Of a stretch of 7,441 nucleotides of DNA, positions 1 through 6,508 are shown piece by piece (within the stretch, counting starts at the first letter, position 1; the number at the start of each line of letters is the position of its first letter). A program made the translations under genes and the position numbers. The DNA lies in NCBI GenBank assembly GCA_964528705.1, contig CAZGUW010000246.1:1-7441 (forward strand), in the 5' to 3' direction. The notes under the pieces were generated by a model that saw nothing but the letters and a program-made list of their open reading frames with translations, was not told the origin of the DNA and did not search any database. The stretch is from SLRI01 sp964528705 (GTDB lineage: Bacteria > Pseudomonadota > Alphaproteobacteria > Geminicoccales > Geminicoccaceae).

Positions 1-643
1 GGCCACCGGTGCGCTGACGAGCGCCACCCTCGGCACGTTCGGGGCGCTCGGCTCCTTCGTGATCGTCATGATCATCGGCATCTACGGCGCCGTCGACCCG
101 CGGACCTACCGCCGGGGCGGCATCGCCCTTCTGGCACCCTCGCTGCGACCCCGCGGCGAGGAGCTCATGGATCGGGCCGGGGAGACGCTTGGCCGCTGGC
201 TGGTGGGGCGCATCCTCTCCATGGCGACGGTCGGCGCGCTGACTGCCCTCGGCCTCTGGATGATCGGGATTCCGCTGGCCGTGATCCTCGGCTTCATCGC
301 CGCACTCCTCGCCTTCATCCCCAATATCGGCCCCGTCCTTTCGGTCATCCCCGCCGTGCTCCTGGCCCTTCCCGAGGGCATGACGACCGTTCTCATGGTC
401 CTCGCCATCTATGCCGCCGTGCAGGCCGTCGAGAGCTATCTCATCACGCCGCTCATCCAGCAGCGCCAGGTCGCCCTGCCGGCCGCCTTCATCCTCGCCG
501 TGCAGCTGCTCATGGGCATCCTCTTCGGCCTGCTGGGCCTGATCCTGGCGACACCCCTGGCGGCGCTGGCCGTCATGCTGACCCGCGAGGTCTACGTGCA
601 GGACTGGCTCGACGCCGAGCCGGAAAGCCCCGTCCGCGGCTAG
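1..643 (+). CDS. AI-2E family transporter (PerM/TqsA-like), C-terminal part
   Basis: The reading frame is open from base 2 to the TAG at 641-643, giving 213 residues with no N-terminus, so the gene begins upstream of the window. The protein is strongly hydrophobic. Membrane segments appear near fragment residues 15-33, 75-115, 135-150 and 165-200. The stretch AFIPNIGPVLSVIPA, followed by a polar YLITPLIQQRQVALP loop, is typical of the AI-2E/PerM family (Pfam PF01594), whose members are usually about 350 residues. E. coli TqsA is reported to export autoinducer-2, and other members have been linked to ion antiport, so the substrate here cannot be named. A valine GTG codon at 59 could be mistaken for a start, but the family sequence continues upstream of it. 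The gene ends about 50 bp before the purC promoter and looks transcriptionally separate from purC. Confidence 0.9.
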   Translation, partial: ATGALTSATLGTFGALGSFVIVMIIGIYGAVDPRTYRRGGIALLAPSLRPRGEELMDRAGETLGRWLVGRILSMATVGALTALGLWMIGIPLAVILGFIAALLAFIPNIGPVLSVIPAVLLALPEGMTTVLMVLAIYAAVQAVESYLITPLIQQRQVALPAAFILAVQLLMGILFGLLGLILATPLAALAVMLTREVYVQDWLDAEPESPVRG

Positions 644-644
644 C

Positions 645-684
645 GGGGCCGTTGCCGCCCCCCGGGCCGGGCCTGCGGCAGCCC
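645..684 (+). terminator. Possible weak terminator hairpins after the AI-2E gene
   Basis: Just past the stop codon, GGGGC (645-649) can pair with GCCCC (657-661). Further on, GGGCCTG and CAGCCC (669-684) can form a GC-rich stem with one bulged C and a CGG loop. The following bases (GATTGGTTGT) are only slightly T-rich, so this is not a textbook intrinsic terminator. In such GC-rich DNA, short stems also arise by chance. Confidence 0.25.
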
Positions 685-690
685 GATTGG

Positions 691-719
691 TTGTCGGACG
701 CGACGGGCTGCTCTATAGA
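691..719 (+). promoter_or_regulatory. Candidate sigma-70-type promoter for purC-purS
   Basis: TTGTCG at 691-696 (-35-like) and TATAGA at 714-719 (-10-like) are separated by exactly 17 bp. They stand out as AT-containing words in very GC-rich DNA. Transcription would start near 726 and leave a leader of about 70 nt before the purC ATG. No purine riboswitch-like structure is obvious in that leader. The element is read by eye from sequence only. Confidence 0.6.
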
Positions 720-793
720 CGGACCCGAATCGACCAGGATGACGGCGCTCGCGTTTGGGCGCCGTTTTCGGTCGCAGAGAAGGCAATGATTGC

Positions 794-1558
794 ATGGCCC
801 GGCGCAAGCAGGTCTACGAGGGCAAGGCCAAGATCCTCTTCGAGGGCCCGGAATCCGGCACGCTCATCCAGTACTTCAAGGACGACGCCACCGCGTTCAA
901 CAACAAGAAGCACGCGGTGATCACCGGCAAGGGGGTGCTCAACAACCGCATCTCCGAGTACCTGATGATGAAGCTGCACGACGTCGGCATCCCGACCCAC
1001 TTCGTCCGCCGCCTCAACATGCGCGAGCAGCTCATCCGCGAGGTCGAGATCATCCCGATCGAGGTGGTGGTGCGCAACGTCGCCGCCGGCTCCTTGGGGA
1101 AGCGCCTCGGCATCGAGGACGGCACGCTGCTGCCGCGCTCCATCGTCGAGTACTACCTGAAGTCGGACGAGCTCGGCGACCCTATGGTCTCCGAGGAGCA
1201 CATCACCGCCTTCGGCTGGGCCTCCTACCAGGAGATCGACGAGATCATGAGCATGTCGCTCAGGATCAACGATTTCCTCTCCGGCCTCTTCCTCGGCGTC
1301 GGCCTCAAGCTCGTCGACTTCAAGCTCGAGTTCGGCCGCCTGTGGGAGGAAGAGGATATGCGCCTCGTCCTTGCCGACGAGATCAGCCCCGACAACTGCC
1401 GGCTCTGGGACGTCAAGACCAACGAGCGGCTCGACAAGGACCGCTTCCGGCAGGACCTCGGCAAGGTCGAGGAGGGCTACCAGGAGATCGCCCGCCGCCT
1501 CGGCATCCTGCCCGAGGCCGGCCCGCGCGACATGCGCGGCCCAGAGACGATGCAATAA
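794..1558 (+). CDS. purC: Phosphoribosylaminoimidazole-succinocarboxamide synthase (SAICAR synthetase)
   Basis: This cytosolic enzyme ligates aspartate to CAIR using ATP in de novo purine synthesis. The 254-residue length is the usual size for the short bacterial form. Visible family motifs are YEGKAK (residues 8-13, nucleotide-binding strand), FNNKKHAVITGKGVLNN (35-51), VVRNVAAGS (around R94-S100) and DEISPDNCRLWD (from 195), which carries conserved acidic residues of the ATP/Mg site. The ATG at 794 is preferred because the conserved MARRKQVYEGKAK begins there and AGAAGG (778-783) sits 10 nt upstream. An in-frame ATG at 755 would add 13 residues unlike the family. The gene has its own promoter-like element upstream, and purS follows after 29 bp, so the two probably form an operon. 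The last codons are tandemly duplicated into the spacer. Confidence 0.97.
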   Translation: MARRKQVYEGKAKILFEGPESGTLIQYFKDDATAFNNKKHAVITGKGVLNNRISEYLMMKLHDVGIPTHFVRRLNMREQLIREVEIIPIEVVVRNVAAGSLGKRLGIEDGTLLPRSIVEYYLKSDELGDPMVSEEHITAFGWASYQEIDEIMSMSLRINDFLSGLFLGVGLKLVDFKLEFGRLWEEEDMRLVLADEISPDNCRLWDVKTNERLDKDRFRQDLGKVEEGYQEIARRLGILPEAGPRDMRGPETMQ

Positions 1559-1575
1559 GCGACGATGCAATAGGC
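1546..1575 (+). repeat. 15-bp tandem duplication across the purC stop codon
   Basis: GACGATGCAATAAGC (1546-1560) is followed directly by GACGATGCAATAGGC (1561-1575), which matches at 14 of 15 positions. The unit is a multiple of three, so the second copy puts a TAG in the purC frame 15 bp after the TAA. It also creates a tiny ATG-CAA-TAG frame at 1565-1573, just upstream of purS. The repeat most simply reflects a slippage duplication. Confidence 0.85.
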
Positions 1576-1587
1576 GACCGTTCCACC

Positions 1588-1830
1588 ATGCAGGCCCGCA
1601 TCTCCATCCGCTTCCGCCCGGGCGTCCTCGACCCCGAGGCCACCGCCATCCAGCGCTCGCTGCACGGCCTCGGCTTCGCCGAGGTCGAGGGTGTTGCCAA
1701 GGTCAAGGTCATCGAGCTCACTTTGGCCGAAACCGACCGCTCTTCCGCCGAAGCCCGGCTGCGCCAGATGTGCGAGAAGCTCCTCGCCAACCCGGTGATC
1801 GAGACCTTCGAGATCCAGCTCGAGGGCTGA
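1588..1830 (+). CDS. purS: Phosphoribosylformylglycinamidine synthase subunit PurS
   Basis: This 80-residue protein matches the small PurS family. PurS bridges PurQ (glutaminase) and small-type PurL in the complex that converts FGAR to FGAM in purine synthesis. Supporting sequence includes the N-terminal strand ARISIRFRPGVLDPEA, the IQRSLHGLGF helix, VKVIELTL, and the C-terminal CEKLLANPVIETFEIQL typical of PurS. The start at 1588 gives the family length. Shine-Dalgarno pairing is poor (a short AGG near 1572-1574), so translation may depend partly on coupling to purC 29 bp upstream. In many alphaproteobacteria purQ and purL follow purS. Here an unrelated permease gene follows, so those partners must be encoded elsewhere. 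Confidence 0.95.
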   Translation: MQARISIRFRPGVLDPEATAIQRSLHGLGFAEVEGVAKVKVIELTLAETDRSSAEARLRQMCEKLLANPVIETFEIQLEG

Positions 1831-1846
1831 GCCCGTTCGATCGGGC
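1831..1846 (+). other. Short hairpin immediately after purS
   Basis: GCCCG (1831-1835) and CGGGC (1842-1846) pair around a TTCGAT loop, starting right at the purS stop codon. There is only CTTG after it, so it is at best a weak terminator or an RNA 3'-end stabiliser between purS and the permease gene. Confidence 0.3.
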
Positions 1847-1911
1847 CTTGGGCCGCCTGGGGAGTCCATTCGATCCTGCCCAACTTCCTCGCCCCCGACA
1901 TCGCCGCCGGC

Positions 1912-2607
1912 ATGGCCATCGCCGCGGCGGCCGGGCTGATGCGCGGCTTCGCCGGGGTCGGCTCGGGCATGCTGATGGCGCCCTTCTTCGTCCATCTCTT
2001 CGGCCCGGTGGCGACGGTCGGCGCCATCACGCTGATGGAGGGTGTCGCCACGGTCCAGCTCCTGCCGTCCCTGCACCGGCAGATCGCCTGGCGGACCATC
2101 GCCCCCATGGGCCTCGCGGCCGCCTTCGCCATGCCGTTCGGCAGCTGGCTCCTGGTCACGCTGGACCCCGCCAGCCTGCAGTTCGGCATCTCTGTCCTCG
2201 TCACCATCTCGGCCCTCCTCTTGCTCAGCGGCTGGCGCTACATGGGGCCCCGGCCCGCCGTGGCGACCGCCGGCGTCGGCATGCTCTCCGGCGTGCTGAT
2301 GGCGGTCTCGAGCGTCGGCAACCCGCCGGTCATGCTCTACCTCCTCTCCGGCGGCGACACGGCAGCAACCAACCGCGCCAACTTCACCGGCTATTTCGGC
2401 CTGACGCTCCTGGCGCTGACGATCCTGATGCTGATCGGCGGGCTCATTCCGCTGTCCGTCGTGGCCCTGGCGCTGATGCTCCTGCCCGGCTACCTCGTCG
2501 CCACCTGGCTCGGCAGCCGCCTCTTCCAGCGCTCCTCCGACCTCACCTACCGGCGGGTGGCGCTCGGCATCCTGCTGCTCGCCGGGCTCTACGGCATGAC
2601 CCTTTGA
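1912..2607 (+). CDS. TSUP family (TauE/SafE-like) membrane permease
   Basis: This is a hydrophobic protein of 231 residues with about seven or eight predicted membrane segments. It shows the two-fold layout of the sulfite exporter TauE/SafE family (Pfam PF01925). The first half carries RGFAGVGSGMLMAPFF (residues 11-26). The second half carries the equivalent SSVGNPPVMLYLL (from about residue 133). Known members move sulfite, sulfoacetate or other organic anions, but the substrate here is unknown. The start is uncertain. ATG 1912 is the first standard start, yet it leaves almost nothing before the first family motif. The same frame runs back to the purS stop at 1828-1830 with no ATG, GTG or TTG. 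A CTG at 1876 preceded by TGGGGAG (1858-1864) could begin a form 12 residues longer (ILPNFLAPDIAAG region). The gene may be transcribed with purC-purS. No functional link to purines is evident. Confidence 0.88.
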   Translation: MAIAAAAGLMRGFAGVGSGMLMAPFFVHLFGPVATVGAITLMEGVATVQLLPSLHRQIAWRTIAPMGLAAAFAMPFGSWLLVTLDPASLQFGISVLVTISALLLLSGWRYMGPRPAVATAGVGMLSGVLMAVSSVGNPPVMLYLLSGGDTAATNRANFTGYFGLTLLALTILMLIGGLIPLSVVALALMLLPGYLVATWLGSRLFQRSSDLTYRRVALGILLLAGLYGMTL

Positions 2608-2704
2608 TCAGCTGGCGAATCCGCCCCATCTTCGCCGTTGACCGGGCGTGGTGCATCCCGCACGCTTTGCCCGAGGGGCCGAAGGTCGGGCAGGGGAGCA
2701 GGCG

Positions 2705-3574
2705 ATGGAATGGCGTGGCCGGCGTGGCAGCAAGAACGTCATCGACATCCGCGGGCGGGGGCGCGGCGGCGGCCGCTCCATGGGCCGGATCGGCGGCTTC
2801 GGCGGGCTCGGGGCCGTCGCCATCATCCTCATCGGCCTCTTCCTCGGCGTCGACCTGACCCCGCTGCTCGGCACAGGCGGCGGCATGCAGTCGGCCCCGC
2901 CGGTCCAGCAGGCCGGGCCGAACCGGATCGACGACGAGGCGGAGGAGTTCGTCTCGGTGGTGCTCGCCGACACCGAGGAGGTCTGGTCGCGCGAGTTCGA
3001 GCAGCGCGGCGCCCGCTACGCGGCGCCGGCGCTCGTCCTCTTCACGGGTGCGGTCGATTCGGCCTGCGGCACGGCGAGCTCCGCCGTCGGCCCGTTCTAC
3101 TGCCCGGGCGACCACCGGGTCTATCTGGACACGTCCTTCTTCCAGACCCTGGAGAGCCAGCTGGGTGCACGTGGCGACTTCGCCCGCGCCTACGTGATCG
3201 CGCACGAGGTCGGCCACCATGTGCAGAACCTGATCGGCGTCATGGACCAGGTCAACGAGGTGCGCCGGAGCGTCTCCGAGGTCGAAGCCAACGCGCTTTC
3301 GGTCAGGGTCGAGCTGCAGGCGGACTGCCTCGCCGGCATGTGGGCGAGGGGGGCCGACGAGATGTTCGGCACGCTCGAGCGGGGCGACATCGACGAGGCG
3401 CTCGATGCCGCGGCCCGCATCGGCGACGACACGCTGCAGCGCCGGAGCCAGGGTCGGGTCGTCCCCGACAGCTTCACCCACGGTACCTCCGAGCAGCGCC
3501 AGACCTGGTTCTACCGCGGCTTCGAGGAGGGCACGCTGGAAGCCTGCGACACCTTCAGCGTCGAGCGGATCTGA
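2705..3574 (+). CDS. Membrane-anchored neutral zinc metallopeptidase (YpfJ family)
   Basis: The 289-residue protein fits the YpfJ/putative neutral zinc metallopeptidase family (Pfam PF04228) along its length. The N-terminus MEWRGRRGSKNVIDIRG and a Gly/Arg-rich stretch (residues 16-34) precede one membrane segment (about 34-49) and the family motif GVDLTPLL. The rest is probably periplasmic. HEVGHH at 167-172 supplies two zinc histidines (H167, H171) and the catalytic E168, and ELQADC (203-208) probably provides the third ligand. Cysteines 121 and 133, and 208 and 281, could form disulfides. The start at 2705 is favoured by AGGGGAG (2692-2698) six nt upstream; an in-frame ATG at 2648 would add 19 non-family residues. 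The 97-bp gap before it holds TTGACC at 2638-2643 but no convincing -10, so a separate promoter is possible but unproven. Physiological substrates of this family are not well known. Confidence 0.93.
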   Translation: MEWRGRRGSKNVIDIRGRGRGGGRSMGRIGGFGGLGAVAIILIGLFLGVDLTPLLGTGGGMQSAPPVQQAGPNRIDDEAEEFVSVVLADTEEVWSREFEQRGARYAAPALVLFTGAVDSACGTASSAVGPFYCPGDHRVYLDTSFFQTLESQLGARGDFARAYVIAHEVGHHVQNLIGVMDQVNEVRRSVSEVEANALSVRVELQADCLAGMWARGADEMFGTLERGDIDEALDAAARIGDDTLQRRSQGRVVPDSFTHGTSEQRQTWFYRGFEEGTLEACDTFSVERI

Positions 3575-3602
3575 CCGGCCGCCCCCAGCCGGCAGCTTGC
3601 GC

Positions 3603-4541
3603 ATGGCCTCGACCGGTGTCGCGGTCTTCGGCTCGGTTGTCGCCGACACGCGGCTCGTGACCGAGGCGCCGGCGAGGCCCGGCACCTCAAACCCCGCGAC
3701 CAGCCGTGAGCGCGCCGGCGGCGTCGGCCGCAACGTGGCGATGGCTCTCGGCCGGCTGGGCATCCCGGTCCGCCTCTCGAGCCGGGTGGGCGAGGATGCC
3801 GCCGGCCAGGCGCTGGTCGATGAGCTTCGGGCGGCCGGCGTCGACACCGGGGGCATCGAATACTCCGCCCGGCACCCCACCGCCCGCTACTGGGCCGTGC
3901 TCGAACCATCGGGCGAGCTGGTGATCGGCCTCGCCGACATGGCCGTCTTCGCGGAGCACGGGGCCGCCGCGGTGGCGCCAGTGGCCGCCCGGCCGGCCGC
4001 CGCCTGGTTCCTCGACTGCAACCTGCCGGCCGCCACGCTCGCCCTGCTCCTCGACCACCCGGCAAGGCCGGCGCTCGTCGCCGCCGACACCGTCTCCACG
4101 GCCAAGGCGCTGCGCCTCCGGGGCCATCTCGCCCGGCTCGACCTGCTCTTCACCAATGCCGCCGAGGCCGCGGCCCTGGTCGGCCCCGGGCCGCCGGCGG
4201 AGCTGGCCCGGCGGCTCGTCGCCAGGGGCGTGGGCGGGGTGGTTCTGGGGCAGGGGAGCGCCGGCCTCGTCCTCGCCGACCACACCGGCAGCCGCACGCT
4301 CGACGCCCTGCCTGTGCCCGTCGTCGACGTTACCGGCGCCGGCGACACCCTCGCCGCCGCGGTGCTGGCCGCGCGCCTCGCCGGGCTCGATCTCGCCGCC
4401 GCCTGCCGCATCGGTCGCCTCGCGGCGGCGCTCGCGGTCGGTTCCGACGCGGCGGTACCGTCGGGTTTCGGCATACCGGCCTTTCGCGACCTCGCCCTTC
4501 GGCTCGATAGTGAGGCCCATGCCCAACTTGCTCGCCTTTAG
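3603..4541 (+). CDS. psuK: Pseudouridine kinase (PfkB family)
   Basis: This cytosolic kinase would phosphorylate pseudouridine to pseudouridine 5'-phosphate with ATP. It has 312 residues, close to E. coli PsuK (YeiC). PfkB hallmarks are D15 in the first strand-loop, GGVGRN (39-44), and DVTGAGD near the C-terminus with catalytic-base candidate D248 in GAGD (245-248). Features that point to PsuK rather than ribokinase or fructokinase are the SNP (29-31) before GGVGRN, LADM in the lid region, FLDCNL (around D138) and the N185-E188 region (FTNAAEAAALVG). The strongest support is the overlapping psuG gene downstream. The ATG at 3603 begins 28 bp after the metallopeptidase stop and has no clear Shine-Dalgarno sequence; an in-frame TTG at 3597 is a less likely start. 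No promoter is visible in the 28-bp gap, so transcription may enter from upstream. Substrate assignment is partly by context. Confidence 0.87.
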   Translation: MASTGVAVFGSVVADTRLVTEAPARPGTSNPATSRERAGGVGRNVAMALGRLGIPVRLSSRVGEDAAGQALVDELRAAGVDTGGIEYSARHPTARYWAVLEPSGELVIGLADMAVFAEHGAAAVAPVAARPAAAWFLDCNLPAATLALLLDHPARPALVAADTVSTAKALRLRGHLARLDLLFTNAAEAAALVGPGPPAELARRLVARGVGGVVLGQGSAGLVLADHTGSRTLDALPVPVVDVTGAGDTLAAAVLAARLAGLDLAAACRIGRLAAALAVGSDAAVPSGFGIPAFRDLALRLDSEAHAQLARL

Positions 4542-5490
4542 CCCCGAGGTCGCCGCCGCCCGCAAGGCCGGCCAGCCGATCGTCGCCCTCGAGAGCACGA
4601 TCATCGCGCATGGCCTGCCGCGGCCGCGCAATCTCGAGACCGCCCGCCTGCTCGAGGCGGAGGTGCGCGCCGCGGGTGCCGTGCCCGCCACCATCGCGGT
4701 CACCGACGGGCGCCTTCGGATCGGCCTCGACGCGGCACAGCTCGAGGAGCTCGCCACCGCCGAGGGCGTGCTCAAGGTCTCCAGGCGCGACCTCGCCGGC
4801 TGCATCGCCACCGGCCGCACCGGCGCCACCACCGTCGCCGCCACCATGGTGGCGGCCCAGCTCGCCGGCATCCGGGTCTTCGCCACGGGCGGCATCGGCG
4901 GCGTGCATCGCGGTGCCGAGCGCGACTTCGACGTCTCGGCCGATCTCGAGGAGCTGGGCCGCACCCCGGTCGCCGTGGTCTGTGCCGGCGCCAAGTCGAT
5001 CCTCGACCTGCCGAAGACGCTGGAGGTGCTGGAGACCAAGGGCGTGCCCGTGGTCGGCTACCAGACCGACGAGTTCCCGGCCTTCTTCTGCCGGGCGAGC
5101 GGCCTCGCCGTGCCGCAGCGCCTCGATTCGGTCACCGAGATTGCCAACCTCCTCGACGTGCAGCGGCGGCTCGGCCTCACGAGCGGCGTGCTCGTCGTCA
5201 ATCCGATCCCGAAGGCCGCGGCCCTGCCCGAGGAGCTGGTCGAGGGTGCCATCGCCGAGGCGCTCGCCGTCGCCACCGCCGCCGGGATCGGCGGCAAGGA
5301 GATCACGCCCTTCCTCCTCGCCCGGATCGTCGAGCTCACCGGCGGCCAGAGCGTCGAGGCCAACGTCGCCCTCGCCCTGAGCAACGTGCGCCTCGCCGCC
5401 GAGATCACGGTGGCGCTCCAGGCGCAGGTGGAGCCGGGCCTGCCGACGCCCCGCATCCGCCCGCGCGGCCGCCAGATGGACGCCCTGTAG
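4519..5490 (+). CDS. psuG: Pseudouridine-5'-phosphate glycosidase
   Basis: PsuG cleaves the C-C glycosidic bond of pseudouridine 5'-phosphate to give uracil and ribose 5-phosphate, a Mn-dependent lyase-type reaction in the cytosol. The 323 residues cover the full family (PF04227). The catalytic residues described for E. coli YeiN appear here with a constant offset: E25 in ALESTIIAHGLPRPRN, K86 in KVSRRDLAG, D142 in DVSADLEEL (metal) and K159 in CAGAKSILD (Schiff-base lysine). TGRTGATTVAAT (98-109) and FATGGIGGVHRGAE (121-134) are further family signatures. The start codon lies inside the end of psuK (23-bp overlap), so the two are very likely translationally coupled. A GTG at 4510, three codons upstream, is an alternative start. 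AGTGAGG (4509-4515) lies too close to the ATG to be an ideal ribosome-binding site. Uracil and ribose 5-phosphate then feed ordinary metabolism. Confidence 0.96.
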   Translation: MPNLLAFSPEVAAARKAGQPIVALESTIIAHGLPRPRNLETARLLEAEVRAAGAVPATIAVTDGRLRIGLDAAQLEELATAEGVLKVSRRDLAGCIATGRTGATTVAATMVAAQLAGIRVFATGGIGGVHRGAERDFDVSADLEELGRTPVAVVCAGAKSILDLPKTLEVLETKGVPVVGYQTDEFPAFFCRASGLAVPQRLDSVTEIANLLDVQRRLGLTSGVLVVNPIPKAAALPEELVEGAIAEALAVATAAGIGGKEITPFLLARIVELTGGQSVEANVALALSNVRLAAEITVALQAQVEPGLPTPRIRPRGRQMDAL

Positions 5491-5496
5491 CGACGA

Positions 5497-5525
5497 TTGC
5501 GCCGGGCGCCGCCGCACGGCATAGA
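5497..5525 (+). promoter_or_regulatory. Weak candidate promoter for the RpiR regulator gene
   Basis: TTGCGC (5497-5502) and CATAGA (5520-5525) are spaced by 17 bp within the 41-bp gap after psuG. Each matches the consensus at only about three positions. If real, transcription would start at about 5531-5533, right at the ATG of the regulator. The spacing copies that seen before purC, but the hexamers are much weaker. Confidence 0.3.
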
Positions 5526-5531
5526 CGCCCG

Positions 5532-5549
5532 ATGAAATCGCCGTTTCAT
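5532..5549. promoter_or_regulatory. Candidate operator: perfect palindrome at the regulator start
   Basis: ATGAAA and TTTCAT form perfect 6-bp arms around six bases (TCGCCG). The palindrome begins on the annotated ATG of the RpiR gene and lies just downstream of the possible promoter at 5497-5525. The same ATGAAA-N6-TTTC design recurs at 6509-6526 before the TRAP gene. Binding by the RpiR protein is inferred from this shared pattern and position. Confidence 0.5.
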
Positions 5550-6404
5550 GCAGCGGGGCCGGTCGTGCCGCAGGACAGCTCCTTCCTCACCCGGGTCAGG
5601 CGCGCCCTGCCGGACCTGCATCCGGCCGAGCGACGGCTCGGCGAGATGGTTTGCGACTTCCCGGGCGAGGTGGCGAGCTACTCGGCGCAGGAGCTGGCGG
5701 CCCTCGCCCATGTCTCGAAGGCCACTGTCTCGCGCTTCGTCCGCCGGCTCGGCTATGCGAGCTACGAGGCGGCGCGCCGCCATGCCCGCGAGGAGGAGCG
5801 GACCGGCTCGCGCCTGTTCCTCGCCGTATCCTCCGGCGACGACGCCGAGACGGCGCTCGCCGCGAACCTCGAGCAGGCCACGGCCAATCTGCAGCGCACG
5901 TTCGCGAGCATCCCCGCAGCCGAGATCGACGCCGTGGTCGAGGCACTGCTCGCCGCCCGCAAGACCTGGGTGATCGGCTTTCGCGCCAGCCATCCCTTCG
6001 CCCTTTATCTCCAGTGGCAGCTCACCCAGGTGGTCGAGAACATCGTCGCCATCCCGGCGGGCGGGCAGACGCTGGGCGAGCACCTGGCCTCCGTCCGGCC
6101 CGAGGATCTCGTGGTCCTCTTCGGTCTGCGCCGCCGCGTCGCCGGCATGGACCGCCTGCTCCAGGCGCTCCGCCGGAGCGAGGCGCGCCTGCTCTACGTG
6201 ACGGACGAGGGCGTGGAGGCCCGGAAAGACGCCACCTGGCACTTCCGCTGCCAGACCGCATCGCCCGGCCCGCTCTTCAGCCATGTCGCGGTGATGGCGC
6301 TTTGCCACCTCCTGGCGATGCGGGCGATCGAACGGGCAGGGGCCGCCGCCCGCGCCCGGCTGCGGTCGATCGAGAGCCTGAACGACACGCTGCAGGAGCT
6401 CTGA
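5532..6404 (+). CDS. MurR/RpiR family transcriptional regulator
   Basis: The 290-residue protein has the two-domain RpiR layout. The N-terminal HTH_6 domain (about residues 18-95) includes the helix-turn-helix SAQELAALAHVSKATVSRFVRRLGY (51-75). The C-terminal SIS-type fold (about 125-265) normally senses a phosphosugar. The usual Ser/Thr-rich SIS loops are altered: the first is GFRASH (149-154), and the second reads FGLRRR (197-202) instead of an S-x-S-G-x-T pattern, so the ligand may differ from a classic sugar phosphate. The protein is placed between psuG (41 bp upstream) and a TRAP receptor gene, which suggests control of pseudouridine or ribose-derivative uptake and breakdown. No Shine-Dalgarno sequence precedes ATG 5532. 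A GTG at 5565 (V12) after GCGGGGC is an alternative start, and the first eleven residues show no family conservation, so the true start is open. Confidence 0.92.
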   Translation: MKSPFHAAGPVVPQDSSFLTRVRRALPDLHPAERRLGEMVCDFPGEVASYSAQELAALAHVSKATVSRFVRRLGYASYEAARRHAREEERTGSRLFLAVSSGDDAETALAANLEQATANLQRTFASIPAAEIDAVVEALLAARKTWVIGFRASHPFALYLQWQLTQVVENIVAIPAGGQTLGEHLASVRPEDLVVLFGLRRRVAGMDRLLQALRRSEARLLYVTDEGVEARKDATWHFRCQTASPGPLFSHVAVMALCHLLAMRAIERAGAAARARLRSIESLNDTLQEL

Positions 6405-6471
6405 CCGCCTGCTCCGCCGGTGTGCATCCGCAGCGGCATCCTGCCCATTTCGCCGGCATCGCGGCGCCGCA

Positions 6472-6505
6472 GACGCGCCCGTCGACTGGCGCGAAAACGG
6501 GCGTC
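6472..6505 (+). terminator. Inverted repeat, possible terminator after the regulator gene
   Basis: GCCCGT (6477-6482) pairs with ACGGGC (6497-6502). With a 2-nt bulge the stem extends to GAC/GTC at its outer ends (6472-6474 and 6503-6505), around a 14-nt loop that contains CGCGAAA. No T-run follows directly, so termination is uncertain. The position, 70-100 bp after the regulator stop and just ahead of the TRAP promoter region, suits a boundary between transcription units. Confidence 0.4.
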
Positions 6506-6508
6506 ACC

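Noticed and set aside
755..793. Upstream in-frame start for purC
   Set aside because: The extra 13 residues are not family-like, and the ribosome-binding site fits ATG 794.
2638..2666. TTGACC as the -35 of a metallopeptidase promoter
   Set aside because: At 16-18 bp downstream there is only CACGCT-like sequence, too poor a -10 to list as a feature.
1371..2858. 495-codon plus-strand frame across purS and the permease
   Set aside because: It is an Arg/Pro/Ala-rich out-of-frame translation crossing several real gene boundaries.
2543..3880. Long minus-strand open frame (445 codons) opposite the metallopeptidase and psuK
   Set aside because: Long antisense frames are expected in very GC-rich DNA. 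Its translation is low-complexity Ala/Arg/Gly/Asp-rich with no recognisable family, and it spans two well-supported genes.
3687..5517. Minus-strand open frames (450 and 395 codons) opposite psuK and psuG
   Set aside because: Both are mirror frames of genes with catalytic motifs on the + strand, and their composition is biased and lacks domains.
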